Source: Siphonodentalium dalli (lineage: Eukaryota > Mollusca > Scaphopoda > Gadilida > Siphonodentaliidae). From it: a DNA stretch of 64,000 nucleotides. Where the stretch lies: positions 215,216,205 to 215,280,204 of the forward strand of contig CP136064.1 of the NCBI GenBank assembly GCA_032622095.1, read 5' to 3'. The position numbers and the translations under genes are program-made. Positions within the stretch are counted from its first letter, which is position 1. Every line of letters begins with the position of its first letter. Below, piece by piece: positions 1 through 12,900 of the stretch. The notes below the pieces were generated by a model, which ran no database searches, was not told the origin of the DNA, and saw nothing but the letters and a program-made list of their open reading frames with translations.

Positions 1-643
1 TGCAAACTTTGTCAGTTCATTTTTCATTTTGACAGACTTTTGTCATCCAGATTTAACTAGAGGTGTGACTGTCCCAATGGGACTAAGGATACCCCCCGTT
101 TTTAAAATACTATGATGTTTCACATGTGAGTAAACATTTAGTTAAAATAATAAAATAACAGTTCCCATTGCAGGTGCACAACCCTAACCCTAATCTTAAA
201 CCTATTGACCGAAAAATGTAGGAATAAAAGCTCGGACAAAATTATGCATGTTGCAAAAATGTTCTAAGTCGAAAAAGGGGAATAACTCCACACAAAAAAG
301 TCGGACAGACATCATAATCGCAGGTGCACATGTTCCCATGGTACTAAATATCAGTGCCAAGATTAAAAAACATTGACCTAAAAATGTAGGAATAAAAGCT
401 CAGACAAAATTAGGCATGTTGCAAAGAAAATTCTAAGTCGAAAAAGGTGGGATAACTCCACCAAAAAAAGTTCAACAGATGTCATATATAAATCGCAGGT
501 TCCCATGGCGGTTGTTGTCTGTGCCAAGTTTCATGGAAATTGATCAAAAAATGACTGAGAAAAACTCAGGACAAATTTGTGTCCACAGACGGACGACGGA
601 CGGACGAGCTGACTCCAGTATACTCCCCCCCTAACCTCGTTGC
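1..643. repeat. Degenerate two-copy tandem repeat and repeat-family tail
   Basis: Two ~155-bp copies (about 190-340 and 350-500) share CATTGACC.AAAAATGTAGG, AGCTC.GACAAAATTA and TCTAAGTCGAAAAAGG. They are followed by a CGGACGACGGACGGACG stretch and CTAACCTCGTTGCGGGG. This is typical of dispersed tandem-core repeats in molluscs. It lies in the intron after exon 6 of the Sp gene. No finger-3 coding sequence is visible here. Confidence 0.6.
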
Positions 644-663
644 GGGGGGGGGGGGGGGGGGGG
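644..663. repeat. Poly-G tract (20 G)
   Basis: Uninterrupted G from 644 to 663 at the end of the repeat-family tail, where related copies usually have a shorter G run. Length in the assembly may be unreliable. Confidence 0.9.
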
Positions 664-840
664 AATGGGTATAATGAACAACTGGCTTGAAATGTTGAAA
701 TATTAATAACTAGGAAGCCTCTTGTGTGAATTGATATCCACAATTCTGAATTTGCATATGAATTAATTTACAGGTATATTTTAGCTAAACTAAATTGTGA
801 TCTTCAAACACTCATTAAGAGGAATATTTGCAAATCTTAC

Positions 841-941
841 CTGTATGTGTGCGCCGATGCCTTTGCAATTCATCAGATCGTGTGAACCTTTTACCACAGA
901 ACAACCAACTACACACAAACGGTCGTTCCCCTGTGTGCCAT
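841..941 (-). CDS. Sp1-4: Sp factor coding exon 6: end of finger 1 and finger 2
   Basis: 101 nt, acceptor TTTTTTACAG|ATGG, donor CATACAG|GTAAGA. It encodes [18 protein letters not shown] and then [15 protein letters not shown], completing finger 1 and giving all of finger 2 (contact residues R, E, R). It ends after the first base of a glycine codon, as expected if the next exon supplies the GEKKF-type linker and finger 3. No finger-3 sequence is seen in 1-840, so that exon is outside the window. Confidence 0.96.
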
Positions 942-3900
942 CTGTAAAAAATTAGAACCTTGTTTTAAATGCATTTTGTATACCTACAAATGTATGCTAT
1001 GGTCAATATCTTTCTCCTTCTGAAGTACTCCGCTCATCTCTTCATATGAATCATTTCTATAAAATGCAGGAGCATCGCTAGGGTGTGGCAAAATATGCCC
1101 ATGATAATTTCAACAAATGGTAATCCATATGCTAAATTTGAAAACAAACAGATAACTTTAACTAAAGCTATCACTCAGAAAACCAAAATAATCCTCAAAT
1201 TACACGTCAACAAAGACCATAATAACTCCGGTTAAAATAGGTGGACGGAACCCAAATTTGAACTTTACTTGTATTTTCATATGATTAAGGCCTAAACAAA
1301 AAATACGTTTGTTTCCGCTAACCCGACCGACCCTATTTTAAACCGCCGACCCTAAACTGTTTATTGCCATTGCAAAAAAAAAAAAAAACAATTGGACCAA
1401 AAAAAAAAAACAAAAAAAAAACATTATTTACATTTTTTTTGGTTTTAATTTAGGTCCCAATTCATATCATAACAAGATGCAAAATATTTATATATTTATA
1501 TATATTGACATAAGAAATTTAAGTTTACAAAAAGATTTAAGTTTAACAGTTGGAATCATACTGTAAAGTATGTTTGGCTTTATCTAGCTTTCATCTGTGA
1601 AAACTTCAAATAATTTGAGTTCAGGTACGGTATGTTATCATTCAGCGTTCAGACTTCAGTATTTCAATCAATTACAGCACAGGAACATTAACAATTTGAT
1701 CAAATCAACCTGGTTATCAAGTGGGATCTCATAATACCAAATGAAAAATTAACATAGAGATTAGTACCATATATAGTCATTACTATCTTAATACATGTAC
1801 ATTGTTTCTGTACTACATGTACATGTAGGATTTCTGTATTACATGTACATGTAGTATATTATGTACGGTATGTGTCTCACTTGAATTTTTTAAAATAGCC
1901 TATTTATGAATTAGAGTGATGATGGCAAGTCTAATTTCAAGCAGGATATGGCTTCCGATAAGCATAATCCATAGAACCAAAAGATATCTGACAATAACTT
2001 ATAAGCATTTCCAATCCATACATACATGTATATAAAAAGTTCCAAAGTTATGCTTGAGAAACTTGATAAAATTGACCTCTCTGTAAAATTAAAAATACTG
2101 ACTCAAAGAGCCTTAGATTAGATCTAAATGCAATGGATTTTCAAAATTTTTCCAGGGGAAGAACCCCCACCATCATCAGGGGGTCACCCTTCCCAAACAT
2201 TCCTCCGATCAGGCCTTCAGGTTATGCCTTCGGCATATCATTGCCCAAAAACAGGTGTCCCCAAAAAATACCTGGATCCTTCACTGAATGCGGAGAAGGT
2301 GGTGTTGTGAAGCCATCCTTAAGAGATCGGTACAAGACGGTCACTCCAATATGTGTACAGTGCAGTGGTGCTGGACTGACTCCAGTTGTCGCCAGACCAT
2401 ATAGGAAATATTAGGATTATCAAAGACTATCTTAGTATATAGACTAGTATATATGTAAATATTAAAGCATATGTAAGATTGAATTGGAGTTTCTAGTTCC
2501 TCTGTCATCTGGGTCAACCTGATTGGGGCTAAGAAGTGCATAGTTTGGGTTATTGACAAGTATTATACAGTTATTTTTAAAGATACTGAAAAAAAAAAGT
2601 TAACAAAAAAAACAAAGTTAAGCCTACCTACCTACCCTAATTTTTTTTAGCTCGTTAACGGAAACAAAGGTATTATTTGTTTAGGCCTAATCCATATGCT
2701 AAATTTGAAAACTATCAGATAACTAAAACTAAAGTTATCACCCGGAAACAAAAATAATCGGCAAATTCTATGTTCACAAGGACCATAACCAGCAAAAATT
2801 GGTGGGCGGAACTCAAATTCGAACTAGACCTGTATATTGGGCTAGTGAACTCACATACCCAATTTCATTCCATTCAGTTCACACTTACTAAAGTTATCAT
2901 CCGGAAATGAAAATTTAGAACAAAATCCAACAAAAAGGGCCGTAAGACCAAACAAAAAGAAGTGTTTTGATTCTCAGGCAATTTTTTTGGAGAATCGATG
3001 AGGGAACGAGGGTTTATTTTTATTTTTTATTTTTGTTCTGGGGATAATGCCCATAGTTAGCATGGGTTATTATACCTTCCCAGGTTAAGAAAATGTAAGG
3101 AGAACATTGTTTTGATATAAAATAATGTATTCCACTATAAAGAATGACCAATTATCACATTGTACTACCCGTACATCAAATCTGAAATAAAGAATGACAT
3201 AAATATTTGACATTGTACTATCCGTACATCATATAGGGATTTGATTTACCAGAATGATATATATATATATACATACAATGTATATTTTAATTTACTGTTG
3301 TTGATATATGTATGTACCTTTTATAGTATATCAGGGTTTCCGTTAGTACGGCTCAGCGTCCGTAGGACGGCCTCATTCCCCTCGCATATTATCTGTTTGG
3401 TTCATACATATACCAAATGTCAGTCGCAATGTCGTAAACAATTCCGGTTACAACGGGAGTTCGGGTGTTAAATAGAATACTGGTGAAAAAGCGGGTCAAA
3501 TAGCGACGTTAGATACAGCGTAATGCATGTCGCGGTAACATCAAAAAATGTCGGACTGCTGAATATGCATATTTTTGTGTACGGGATGAAACTACTCATG
3601 CTCGAAAATCCCGTGATATCGTAGGATTACATAATTTGATCAAAGAACGCCGAATTTCTTAGTCGGGACATTTTTATGCACGGGATTTTCATGAATGAAA
3701 CTGCTCCTCTCCGAGATCCCGTGCTATCGTACGGTGGTACATAATAAATGGGTCCCCCTGCAGAGTCCATGAGGTATAGAACGGAGTTTTAGCCAACGTG
3801 TTATAAAATATAATTTGGCGGGAGATGTGAACACGTGCGTCGTTGATTGTGCTTGGGGACAACGCAACTATTATTTACCGTCCTTTGACATTATCTCCAT

Positions 3901-6900
3901 ATTGGGGAGGGGTACGTATGTGTTTGTCTTTATCACCCATGTATGTAATATGGTTCAAATGAATGGTGTTGTTAACTTGTCACTATGAATTCCCACTATA
4001 AAGACTGATTTCGGGACAGGTTCCGTTTTACTGTGAAATAAATCACGTTGGGATTTTGTTGACTATGCGCATAATAAGCAATTGCGGTCGTCAGTTTATG
4101 GACTAATATATAGAGACTAGTGAACAAGCTACGCGTTCCGAGTGAAAGATGTCCCTACCCACAGGTATTAGGCACAATTTTTGTTTTTAAATTTAATAAA
4201 AATCTCTTTTTATTAATTTTTTTTGGTGCCAAATACCTGTGTCGCTACCATTCGTATTTTGCCGCTATAAATAGCTCCTGCAGTATGACGTCACAGCGCA
4301 CAAATAGTTTTACGATTGACAGCGTATATCATGTCAGTTTCATTTTCACAGAAGCTGCTTGCAATTCTAGGAAATACTTTATTCAATTCTCCTTGCTATC
4401 TATTATTGGTCAATGCATAGATGTTTTGTAGTGTTTAGATTCATCGGAATCTTATTGTATAAATTTGTAAACAATAACTAGTAGCTTGTTCATTTATATA
4501 TAATCTTCAATCAGACGGCAGTCTTATGTGCGTAATTAGTTGATTGATTATCTGGATACCATCAACAGAATTAATGTACCCACGGAAATGATTGACTTGC
4601 GTAATATATACGTAGCTTTGGTTGCTTTGTGAGACTCTTATGTGCAAGGAAATTGCTACTTTTCAGTGTCAAATAACAAAATTTTCGCCCGACGGGACGA
4701 ACCATGGTCGTCCCGTCGCGTTATGTGTTTCCCCAATACGGACTCATTAATTTTCCCCTCGCGGAAACCCTGAGTATATATCTATTTATATCCATCAATA
4801 TGCTTTAATATTTATCCATCTATACTATAGTAACTATACATGCTAGCCATAAAAACTTCAAATACTATTATATTAAACCAGCATACACATCGCCAATACG
4901 CACCATATTTCTTTCCGGTTTGCGTTCCCGAAATTGGAAATCTCAGAATTGTTTACCGCACGAAAAGTGGGTTATCTACCTTTTCGAATTGATAAAATGC
5001 CTAAATATTTGAAAACATTTGACTTAATAAACTTGGGGTTTGGGCAGCTTGTGGTGACAATATACCTGGTAGTTATCGTTGCCTAGTGTCTGTTTTTGAA
5101 TACCAACACATACACCATTATATGTATATCATATTCGATGTTTGAAACATAACTAATTTCTGTTTTCTAGTTTCCTATTAGCGTGTTATCATTTGACGGC
5201 TTCGGTCAAATTGAAAATCGTAATAAAATGGTTCAACGTGGGCCTTATTTCCAGACGCGGCTATGCCCGAGAATCAAAAAACTTTTTTTGTTTGGCCTAA
5301 CTCTGGTGAAAATAAGCAGGTGGAACCCGAATTTGAGCTTGACCTGTATTTTGTGCCAGTAAACACACATACCAAATTTCCATTCAGTTCAGACTTAATA
5401 AAGTTATCATCCGGAAACAAAACATAAACGAACGGACGGACAAACCAATAGCATAAATACCTTCCGTTTTTTTTCTTCAAAACAGGCGTATAAATATTAT
5501 TTGGAAACAGAACTATTTTCCTGTCTTTAACACTTTGGGAAGCATCTATTTGAGAGGAAAACACATCAACCAGAAGTCACATAAATGAGTTACATTCGGA
5601 TGGTCTTCTTACATAAACAAAATTAGAGACAAGCAATCAAGTCTGCAAATAGTGTGTCTGTTATTTGAAGAATGAGGTCCCCAGAGGGTGACTTTAGTGA
5701 TGCTATCACACACAACAGGCTACTGTCACCAAACTCACCCTCTGGGGACCTCATCCTGCCGAGGCCTCAACTGATATGGGAGACCTAGGATCAGATTAAA
5801 GTTTCCCAGTTGAAGTTGGTGATGTTCACCCATTCAAAAGTCACCTCGATTATGCATTTTATCTTCTGCAAATTAGGGGATATAGAAACTGAACAGAAGG
5901 GAATAGTAACTAAAATAATGCTAATTTGAGACTATAGATAGATACTTCTCAGAAGAGGCCTAAGCAGAATGAGGTCCCTAAATTCACCCTCTGGGTACCC
6001 CATTCTGCAAATGACAGAAACACTATTTTAAGGCTTGTAAGAAATGATAATTATTAGAAAATCATGTGACATACCGTAAATGTGCGCGTAGATGAGATGT
6101 TTTCCCATATATTTTATTGCATCCCTGGATGTGACATATATGCTGTTTCTTCTTACTGTCGGTATTTCTGGAAATACAAAAAAACAGGTAAAAGATTTAT
6201 ATGAATTTATTAGAAAAACAGCGCAAATCTCAAATAAAATGAGGATAAAACTGAAATAATGTTTTGGTTGTCAAAATATAGGTCAACATTGGGAAAAATA
6301 TTCTTTGTTCTCTTGTCCCAGTTATATCACATAAAAGGATATTAACATCTCACACAAGGGACTCTCTTGTAAATCTGTCTCAACTCCATACTAAGCAAGG
6401 AATTGACTAAAAAATTACAACTTTTGATTATCACCATTTCTCTGTTCTAATTTATCTCCACGAACTTATAGTTGAATGTCACCTTACAAAAATATAAGAT
6501 TTCACAACAGAGTGAACAGACCTCGAGATACGGTGTCGAACGTTTTCAGAATGAAGTCCCCAGAGGGTGAATTTAGTAATGCTACCCCACACAATGGGCT
6601 AGCATCACCAAATTCATCCTTAGTGAGAGCTTTCTGATGAATGGCAACAAGCCATATTGCCAACTAAATCCTGAAAAATCACCCATAATTCTGCTGTGGT
6701 TAAGGAGTCGATTATTTAGGGCATTACTGTACTTTCAAAACTGAATAAGAGTGAATGGGTTAGGACCAGTCTCTTTGATAAGCCGACGAGATGAGATGCG
6801 ATGCGATGAGAATAATGAATTATGGATATATCGCCTGTGTTCAGTTTTCCAACAATAATTTTGTTCGACAATGCATGGGAAAATTGTCAACATGGCATTG

Positions 6901-9900
6901 ACCTCTGATCTGTTATGAAATCGCGCATACTCTGCGACACTCTCCAATTAAATGGAGGGAATCCCTTCAATACAGAAACTGATTTTAAATAACAAATCAA
7001 GAGATGTACATCCGTCAGGATTTTCGTCGGCTTTTCAGACACTGGGTTTGGACTTACATGTATCTGCCTTCAGTATCTCTGCAGTTGGGACATGTGCATG
7101 CCACTCTTCGCTGTCTTTTTGTCGGCGTCTGATCCATACCCTGCATGTTTTGCTGAGAATTTGGGCTAACTTGTGGATTCATAGGTGCAGGTTGCTGAGG
7201 CTGAACTACTTGCCATTTCGTTGGATCGTTGGGATCCTGTTGTATATAGGGAGCCTGGCCTGGATTTATCGTTACTGTTTGGCCTGTAAAGGGATACATA
7301 TTAATGAACAACAAAATAACTCATACAGTGACTCAGATAGTGAAACATTTTTACTTATCTCTCAAACCTTCCATTTTTCATTGCATATTTTAGATTTTTT
7401 GATAGCCATTTGCAGAACTATATTTTACCGTGTGAAGGACCAAAACAACATAAATATTTTTCAACCATGTTTACAATAATCTGTCACTCAATACTGATAC
7501 ATCTTTTCAGACATTATGTTGTTTTCGGTGATTTTTCCTCCAAATATATAGTACTGCAAATGGCTACCAACAAACTAAATAATGCAATGAAAACGGTTTG
7601 ATTTATTTTCTCGCAGATTCATGATTTCAGATAGTAGACAGCATACAGCATTAGTTGGATTCCTAAGCAAGATAATGCTGTGTGTTTTTTGCAAATATTT
7701 CCTATCAAACAGTCCAGTAACCGCCTCAAAAAATCTTCCTTTTTTAAACCACTTTTTAAAAACATAATTAGAACATATCTCTCATATTGTGAAGGTGAAC
7801 AGGTGTTGTTATAGTAATATAGCATACATTGGTTATAAAGGATAATGATTGATACCGGTAGTTTGAAATGGAGATTTAAAAAAAATTCAAGAATAGGTCG
7901 CCTTATTAAGAAATATCGAATAGGCTGTTTGTAGATGCTGGTTGATATTTTATTTTCGACAAGAGGTACAAGCTATCATTTTTTGGTGCTAGGCTGGTGA
8001 TGTTCCATAACAATGTTTATTGAAATCTTATATTTGGGCAAGGTTTTAAGCTTGAGTAATGCTTTAAATTTTAAATAACATTTAACAGACAAACCAAGAA
8101 AGACCAATATACATGTAGACCGCAATTTATCTGGTAACATGAGCTTTAGAGGCCCACTTAATTTTTGAATCACCAGATAACATTATATACATGGACAGCA
8201 TATTCCATATTATATACCATATGAAAGAGGAAGCTCCATTGTATTATCAACTGATCCAGTTGATTAAAATGCAAGTTGATTAAACTGGGAACATGTTGTT
8301 TTTAGGGGAATAACTACATGTATCTCTTAGTTTGAATTCTGATGAGAATGGGGGAAGTCTTGGAATGAATCTGATTAAATAGTGCACACTCCTAGGCCAC
8401 AGCTGTTCCGTATTCTGGTGGAACATTTATATATATTTGTTTCCTCTTCCAAATGGTATATAATATGGAATATGTTGTCTATAATGTTATCTGGGCATTC
8501 GAAAATTAAGTGGGCCTTGAAACATTTCTTTACTAAATACTCTGAGTGTTAGAGTCTTTTAACTCTTATTATGGAAAGTATATACAATGTTCTGACTAAT
8601 CGATGGCAAGATACAGAGTCTACGTTGTGAGCTATCGACGTTGATGCTGGTTCATCCACTAATTATTTCAAAACTACAAATTAGTATCGAGGTATACTTT
8701 ACCATTAACTTGAGCCATGATTGGAGCTTGAACTTGGTTCTGTGTCGGATTGTTCACAGCCTGCGCTATCTGGATCTGACCTTGAGACATCCCATTAGCA
8801 CCGACAGCTACGAGACCCTGTGCTGGGGCAGTGATGATTTGACCCTGTGGGGTTATAGCCTGGATTGTTTGCAATCCTTGGATACCACCAACATTCTGTA
8901 AGCCTTGTAAGTTCTGCACCTGGACAGCTTGCATGCCACCTTGTGGTCTCATTCCAGGAACATTAACGGCCTGCAGCCATTGTCCATTCTGAGTGAGAAC
9001 TTGACCCTGAGCATTGACAGCTTGAACTGTTCCAAGGCCCTGACTAGCGATATTTTGCAGAATTGGCTGCTGAACAACACTGGAAATCAAATTAGGCTGC
9101 TGCTGCTGTGTTGCCATCGATGGCACTGTATTTGTTGTTGTCGTCGTTGATGATTGAACAATTGAAGGGACTGAAAGCTGCACCATATTCTGTGAGTTTG
9201 GCACGATTGTTGACCCGGCAATAACCTGACCATTATTGACGACATTTCCACCCATTGGAATCAAAGTCGGGATTCCATTTTGTCCAATAGCAACATTAGC
9301 GAATTGCATTCCTCCATTCTGAACAGCTTGAACCGTAACCTGCTGCTGCGCTGAACCATCACCAGCAGAAGGCACTGTATTCATTTGAGTAGCAATAACC
9401 TGTGGCTGTTGATTTGATTGGCTGTTATCAGTCGTGATCCTGTTCAATGCCCCAGCATTTGTATCAACTTGCTGTTGGGATACCTGTATATTGGTAGTGT
9501 TCGGAATTTGAGTCGGAACTGCTGCAGTCTGAGCAAATGTACCCGACTGAACTGGCATTTGGATGGCAGTCCCAGCAGGAAAACCTTGCACGGGAACTTG
9601 AATTGACTGCATCTGCCCAGACACTGGTATTTGTATCATGTTCGGAGCCTGCTGTACTTGAGGGATTTGAAGAGCTTGCACAATACCATTGGGAGTTCTA
9701 ACTGCAACACTTTGCATGCCTGTTCCGGCCAAATTAATAATATTTCCACCAATATTTACTAGCTGTGACGTATCTTGTGCTGGAATTACTCCTTGCGTTC
9801 GTATTATTTGCCCTTGAGGAGTAACAATTGTTTGTTGTTGATTCTGGGGAGCTGCGACAATCTGCTGCTGCTGAGTGTTAGCCGCAGGTACGAGCATGGC

Positions 9901-12900
9901 GTTACCTATGGAATAGATTGCCAGATGAACAATTTTAACATTTTCATGACGGGAGCTGCGCTGGTGCAGCATTAAAGACCCTGTCCAAGCGCATACTGTT
10001 ATATATGCGAATCTCCCACAGCTTGGAAGATCAAGGTAAATATTGTTAGGCCAATGCATTCTCTTAAATATGCAAGTAGCCCTATGGGTGACTCGCATAT
10101 ATAAGAGAATGCATTGGCACAGGGCTTTCGCCAAAATTCGGGAAGCTCTAGCCATGAAAGGGTTAAGTTATAGATCACTTCACGAAGCTTCATAAAATGC
10201 AACTTTGACAAGAATTATATTAATCTTCCGCGATAAAATTAACAATTCTTTACTAAATACTCATTAGGCCGCAGAAAATTTGGTTGAAAAAAAAAAGTAG
10301 ATGCAGGCTGAACAAAAATAATAAAAAACAAATATTTGTTATAACTCAAACAATCAACAGTGGAACTTTTTGTGAATTTTTACAACATTTAGTTTTATTC
10401 AAATTATAGAACTAAAGATATTTCTTCCCATAAATTAGTTTAAAAAATGGAACAGAGGGAAAAGTTCATAGAAAAGACTGCTATCAATTATTTTCATCAT
10501 CACATTCTTAATACTAGTATTTTAGATAACATGAACATAATCCAATCAATAAAAAGTTTTATTTTTTTTCCAAAACAGTTGTAGGAGGGGTTTGCAAAAC
10601 CAGGCTATTAAATTGTTGTGACTTTAACTGATGAGTAGTTCTCTAAGGAAATGATCAGATAATAAGTTCAACAAGTTCTGCGCATGTATTATCTGTTTAT
10701 TATCACACACCCTCTGCATTCAAACAATTAGCGCTCCAAGGAATCAGTACATTTCGTCATACGGTTTACATGAACGGTTCCTATGTTCATAAACCAATAA
10801 CTGAAGTCGACACTTCAGTTATTGGTTGATGAACACCGGAAATGCCTACGTCACTTTAAGCCGATCATGTGCATGAGCTCGCTGTGTGTTGTTATTCGGG
10901 ATTCACACACTTTGGATTTTGACCAGCAGAGTAATTAAACTATAACCACAATCGATCTGCAAGTCATTTCTTAAGTACATGTATATCTGTTGTCGGTATA
11001 TATTTCGTGAACATCCTTACAGATGTGTACTTTTATAAATGAATGGGATAACCAATTAGAACAGCAATGTATGGTATATTTCTGCTTTGTTTATGCTGTC
11101 TCTCAAGGAAAATTTCGGATTTCAATAGAGTAATCTGATGAAAAAATTATCACACAAGCTGGATGCAATGCATCTACTGGAAATGATACAACCGGTGTGT
11201 AAAATAAATAAAGTAATACCTTGAGCATCAATTGTCAGTGTCTGATAAGGCGATGACATGACATTAAATGCAGTATTGGCTGTGGGAGAAGCAGCTATGA
11301 GTTGTGGCGTCTGCTGAATAATCTGATTCCCTTGTACAGCCATAGGAATCGCCTGCTGTTGTTGGTGTTTGTCATCAACACTGGCCACCTGCACCCAATT
11401 CTGACCCTGTATGACTTCTCCATTAGGACCGACTTGAGTCTGGGGAACCATTCGAACCCCTTGGGTATTGTTGGTCTGGCCATCATCAGAAGGCTGACCT
11501 ATTTTACTACATGTGGCAGCTAACAGAGCAAGTGGTGACGGCTGAGAATCCTGAAAAAAAATTAATTTGAAATATTAGAGTAGTAATTTGGCGTCTCCAT
11601 GATACAGGGAATCCAATGTTATTAAAAGATGCCAAAATGGTGCTGTCTGAGTCAGGGGTGGGGTCCCCAAAATAGATAAAACATTATTGTCGTTGATTTC
11701 CTTCAAACTTTTTGAGGCATCCCCATATTATTGAGAGGAATATAATGGTGTCGAAAACTGTCGTTTAAGGTTGTCAAAGTCAATTCAATATTATTTATCT
11801 GATAACACATGTACCCTGCTTGACAAAACAACTGTCCACCTAACCGCGGTGCAGTTAGCGTTGCCACCGCGGCTGAAATGCAACTACCCTGCTGGACAAA
11901 ACAAGTGTCCACTTAACCGCGGTTAGCGTTGCCACCGCGGCCGAATTGCAACTACACTGCGGCTCCACCGGCTAACAACAGTTGGGCTGCGTGTACTTGC
12001 CATTCGGCCATGGTGTAGTTGCCGCGGTGTACGTTCATTAAACTGAAAAAAGATGATACAAACCCGAAATCTAACCACGATGTACATGCCATTCGGCCGC
12101 GTTGTAGTTGCCTTTCGGCCATGGTGTACTTGCCGCTCGGCTGCAGTGTACTTGCCATTCGGCCGCGGTGCTCAACTGCAGTTACAAACTCTGACACCGC
12201 GGCCGAACGGCAAATACACCGCGGTGCCAATGGACACTTGTTTTGTCCAGCGGGGTACACCGCGGCTCCACCGGATAACTACAGTTGGGCCGCGGTGTAC
12301 TTGCCGTTCGGCCATGGTGTAGTTGTCGCGGTGTACGTTCATTAAACTGAAAAAAGATGATACAAACCAGAAATCTAACCACGGTGTACATGCCATTCAG
12401 CTGCGGTGTAGTTGCCTTTCGGCCGCAGTGTACTTGCTGTTGGGCCACGGTGTACTTGCCGTTCGGCCGTGGTGCTCAACTGCAGTTACAAACTCTGACA
12501 CCGCGGGCCGAACGGCAAATACACCGCGGTGCCAATGGACACTTGTTTTGTCCAGCGGGGTACTTTAATGTACATTGTTAACAAATGCAACGCAGTATGG
12601 GAGGCCAAATTCACATTTAATAATGAATTGCGCTTAAGCGCAAATACCACATATTGTGCTAAAGCACAAATAGGACATTTACGCTTAAGCGTAATTAATT
12701 GTGCTTAAGCGCAATTAATTGCGCAATTAACGCGTAATGAATTGTGCAATTAATTGCGCTTAAGCGTAATTGTGACTACATGTGTACTATCTAACCTACC
12801 CATAAAATATTGACATGACCTGGTGTATCACCTAGCAACACAAGAGGAGCATATTGGGCTAATTTTAACCTGTTTTAATTAGCCTGAGTAATCAACAGTC

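Noticed and set aside
6952-7479. 175-codon frame on the plus strand
   Set aside because: It is antisense to the Buttonhead exon of the Sp gene, whose splice sites and conserved motif are decisive.
9906-10155. Extension of the Sp Q-rich exon upstream of 9905
   Set aside because: The extra residues are MITE sequence; the phase-1 join to exon 2 and the acceptor fit only at 9905.
12019-12581. Many overlapping 70-108-codon frames on both strands
   Set aside because: They are produced by the iterated CCGCGG units, with no conserved protein pattern.
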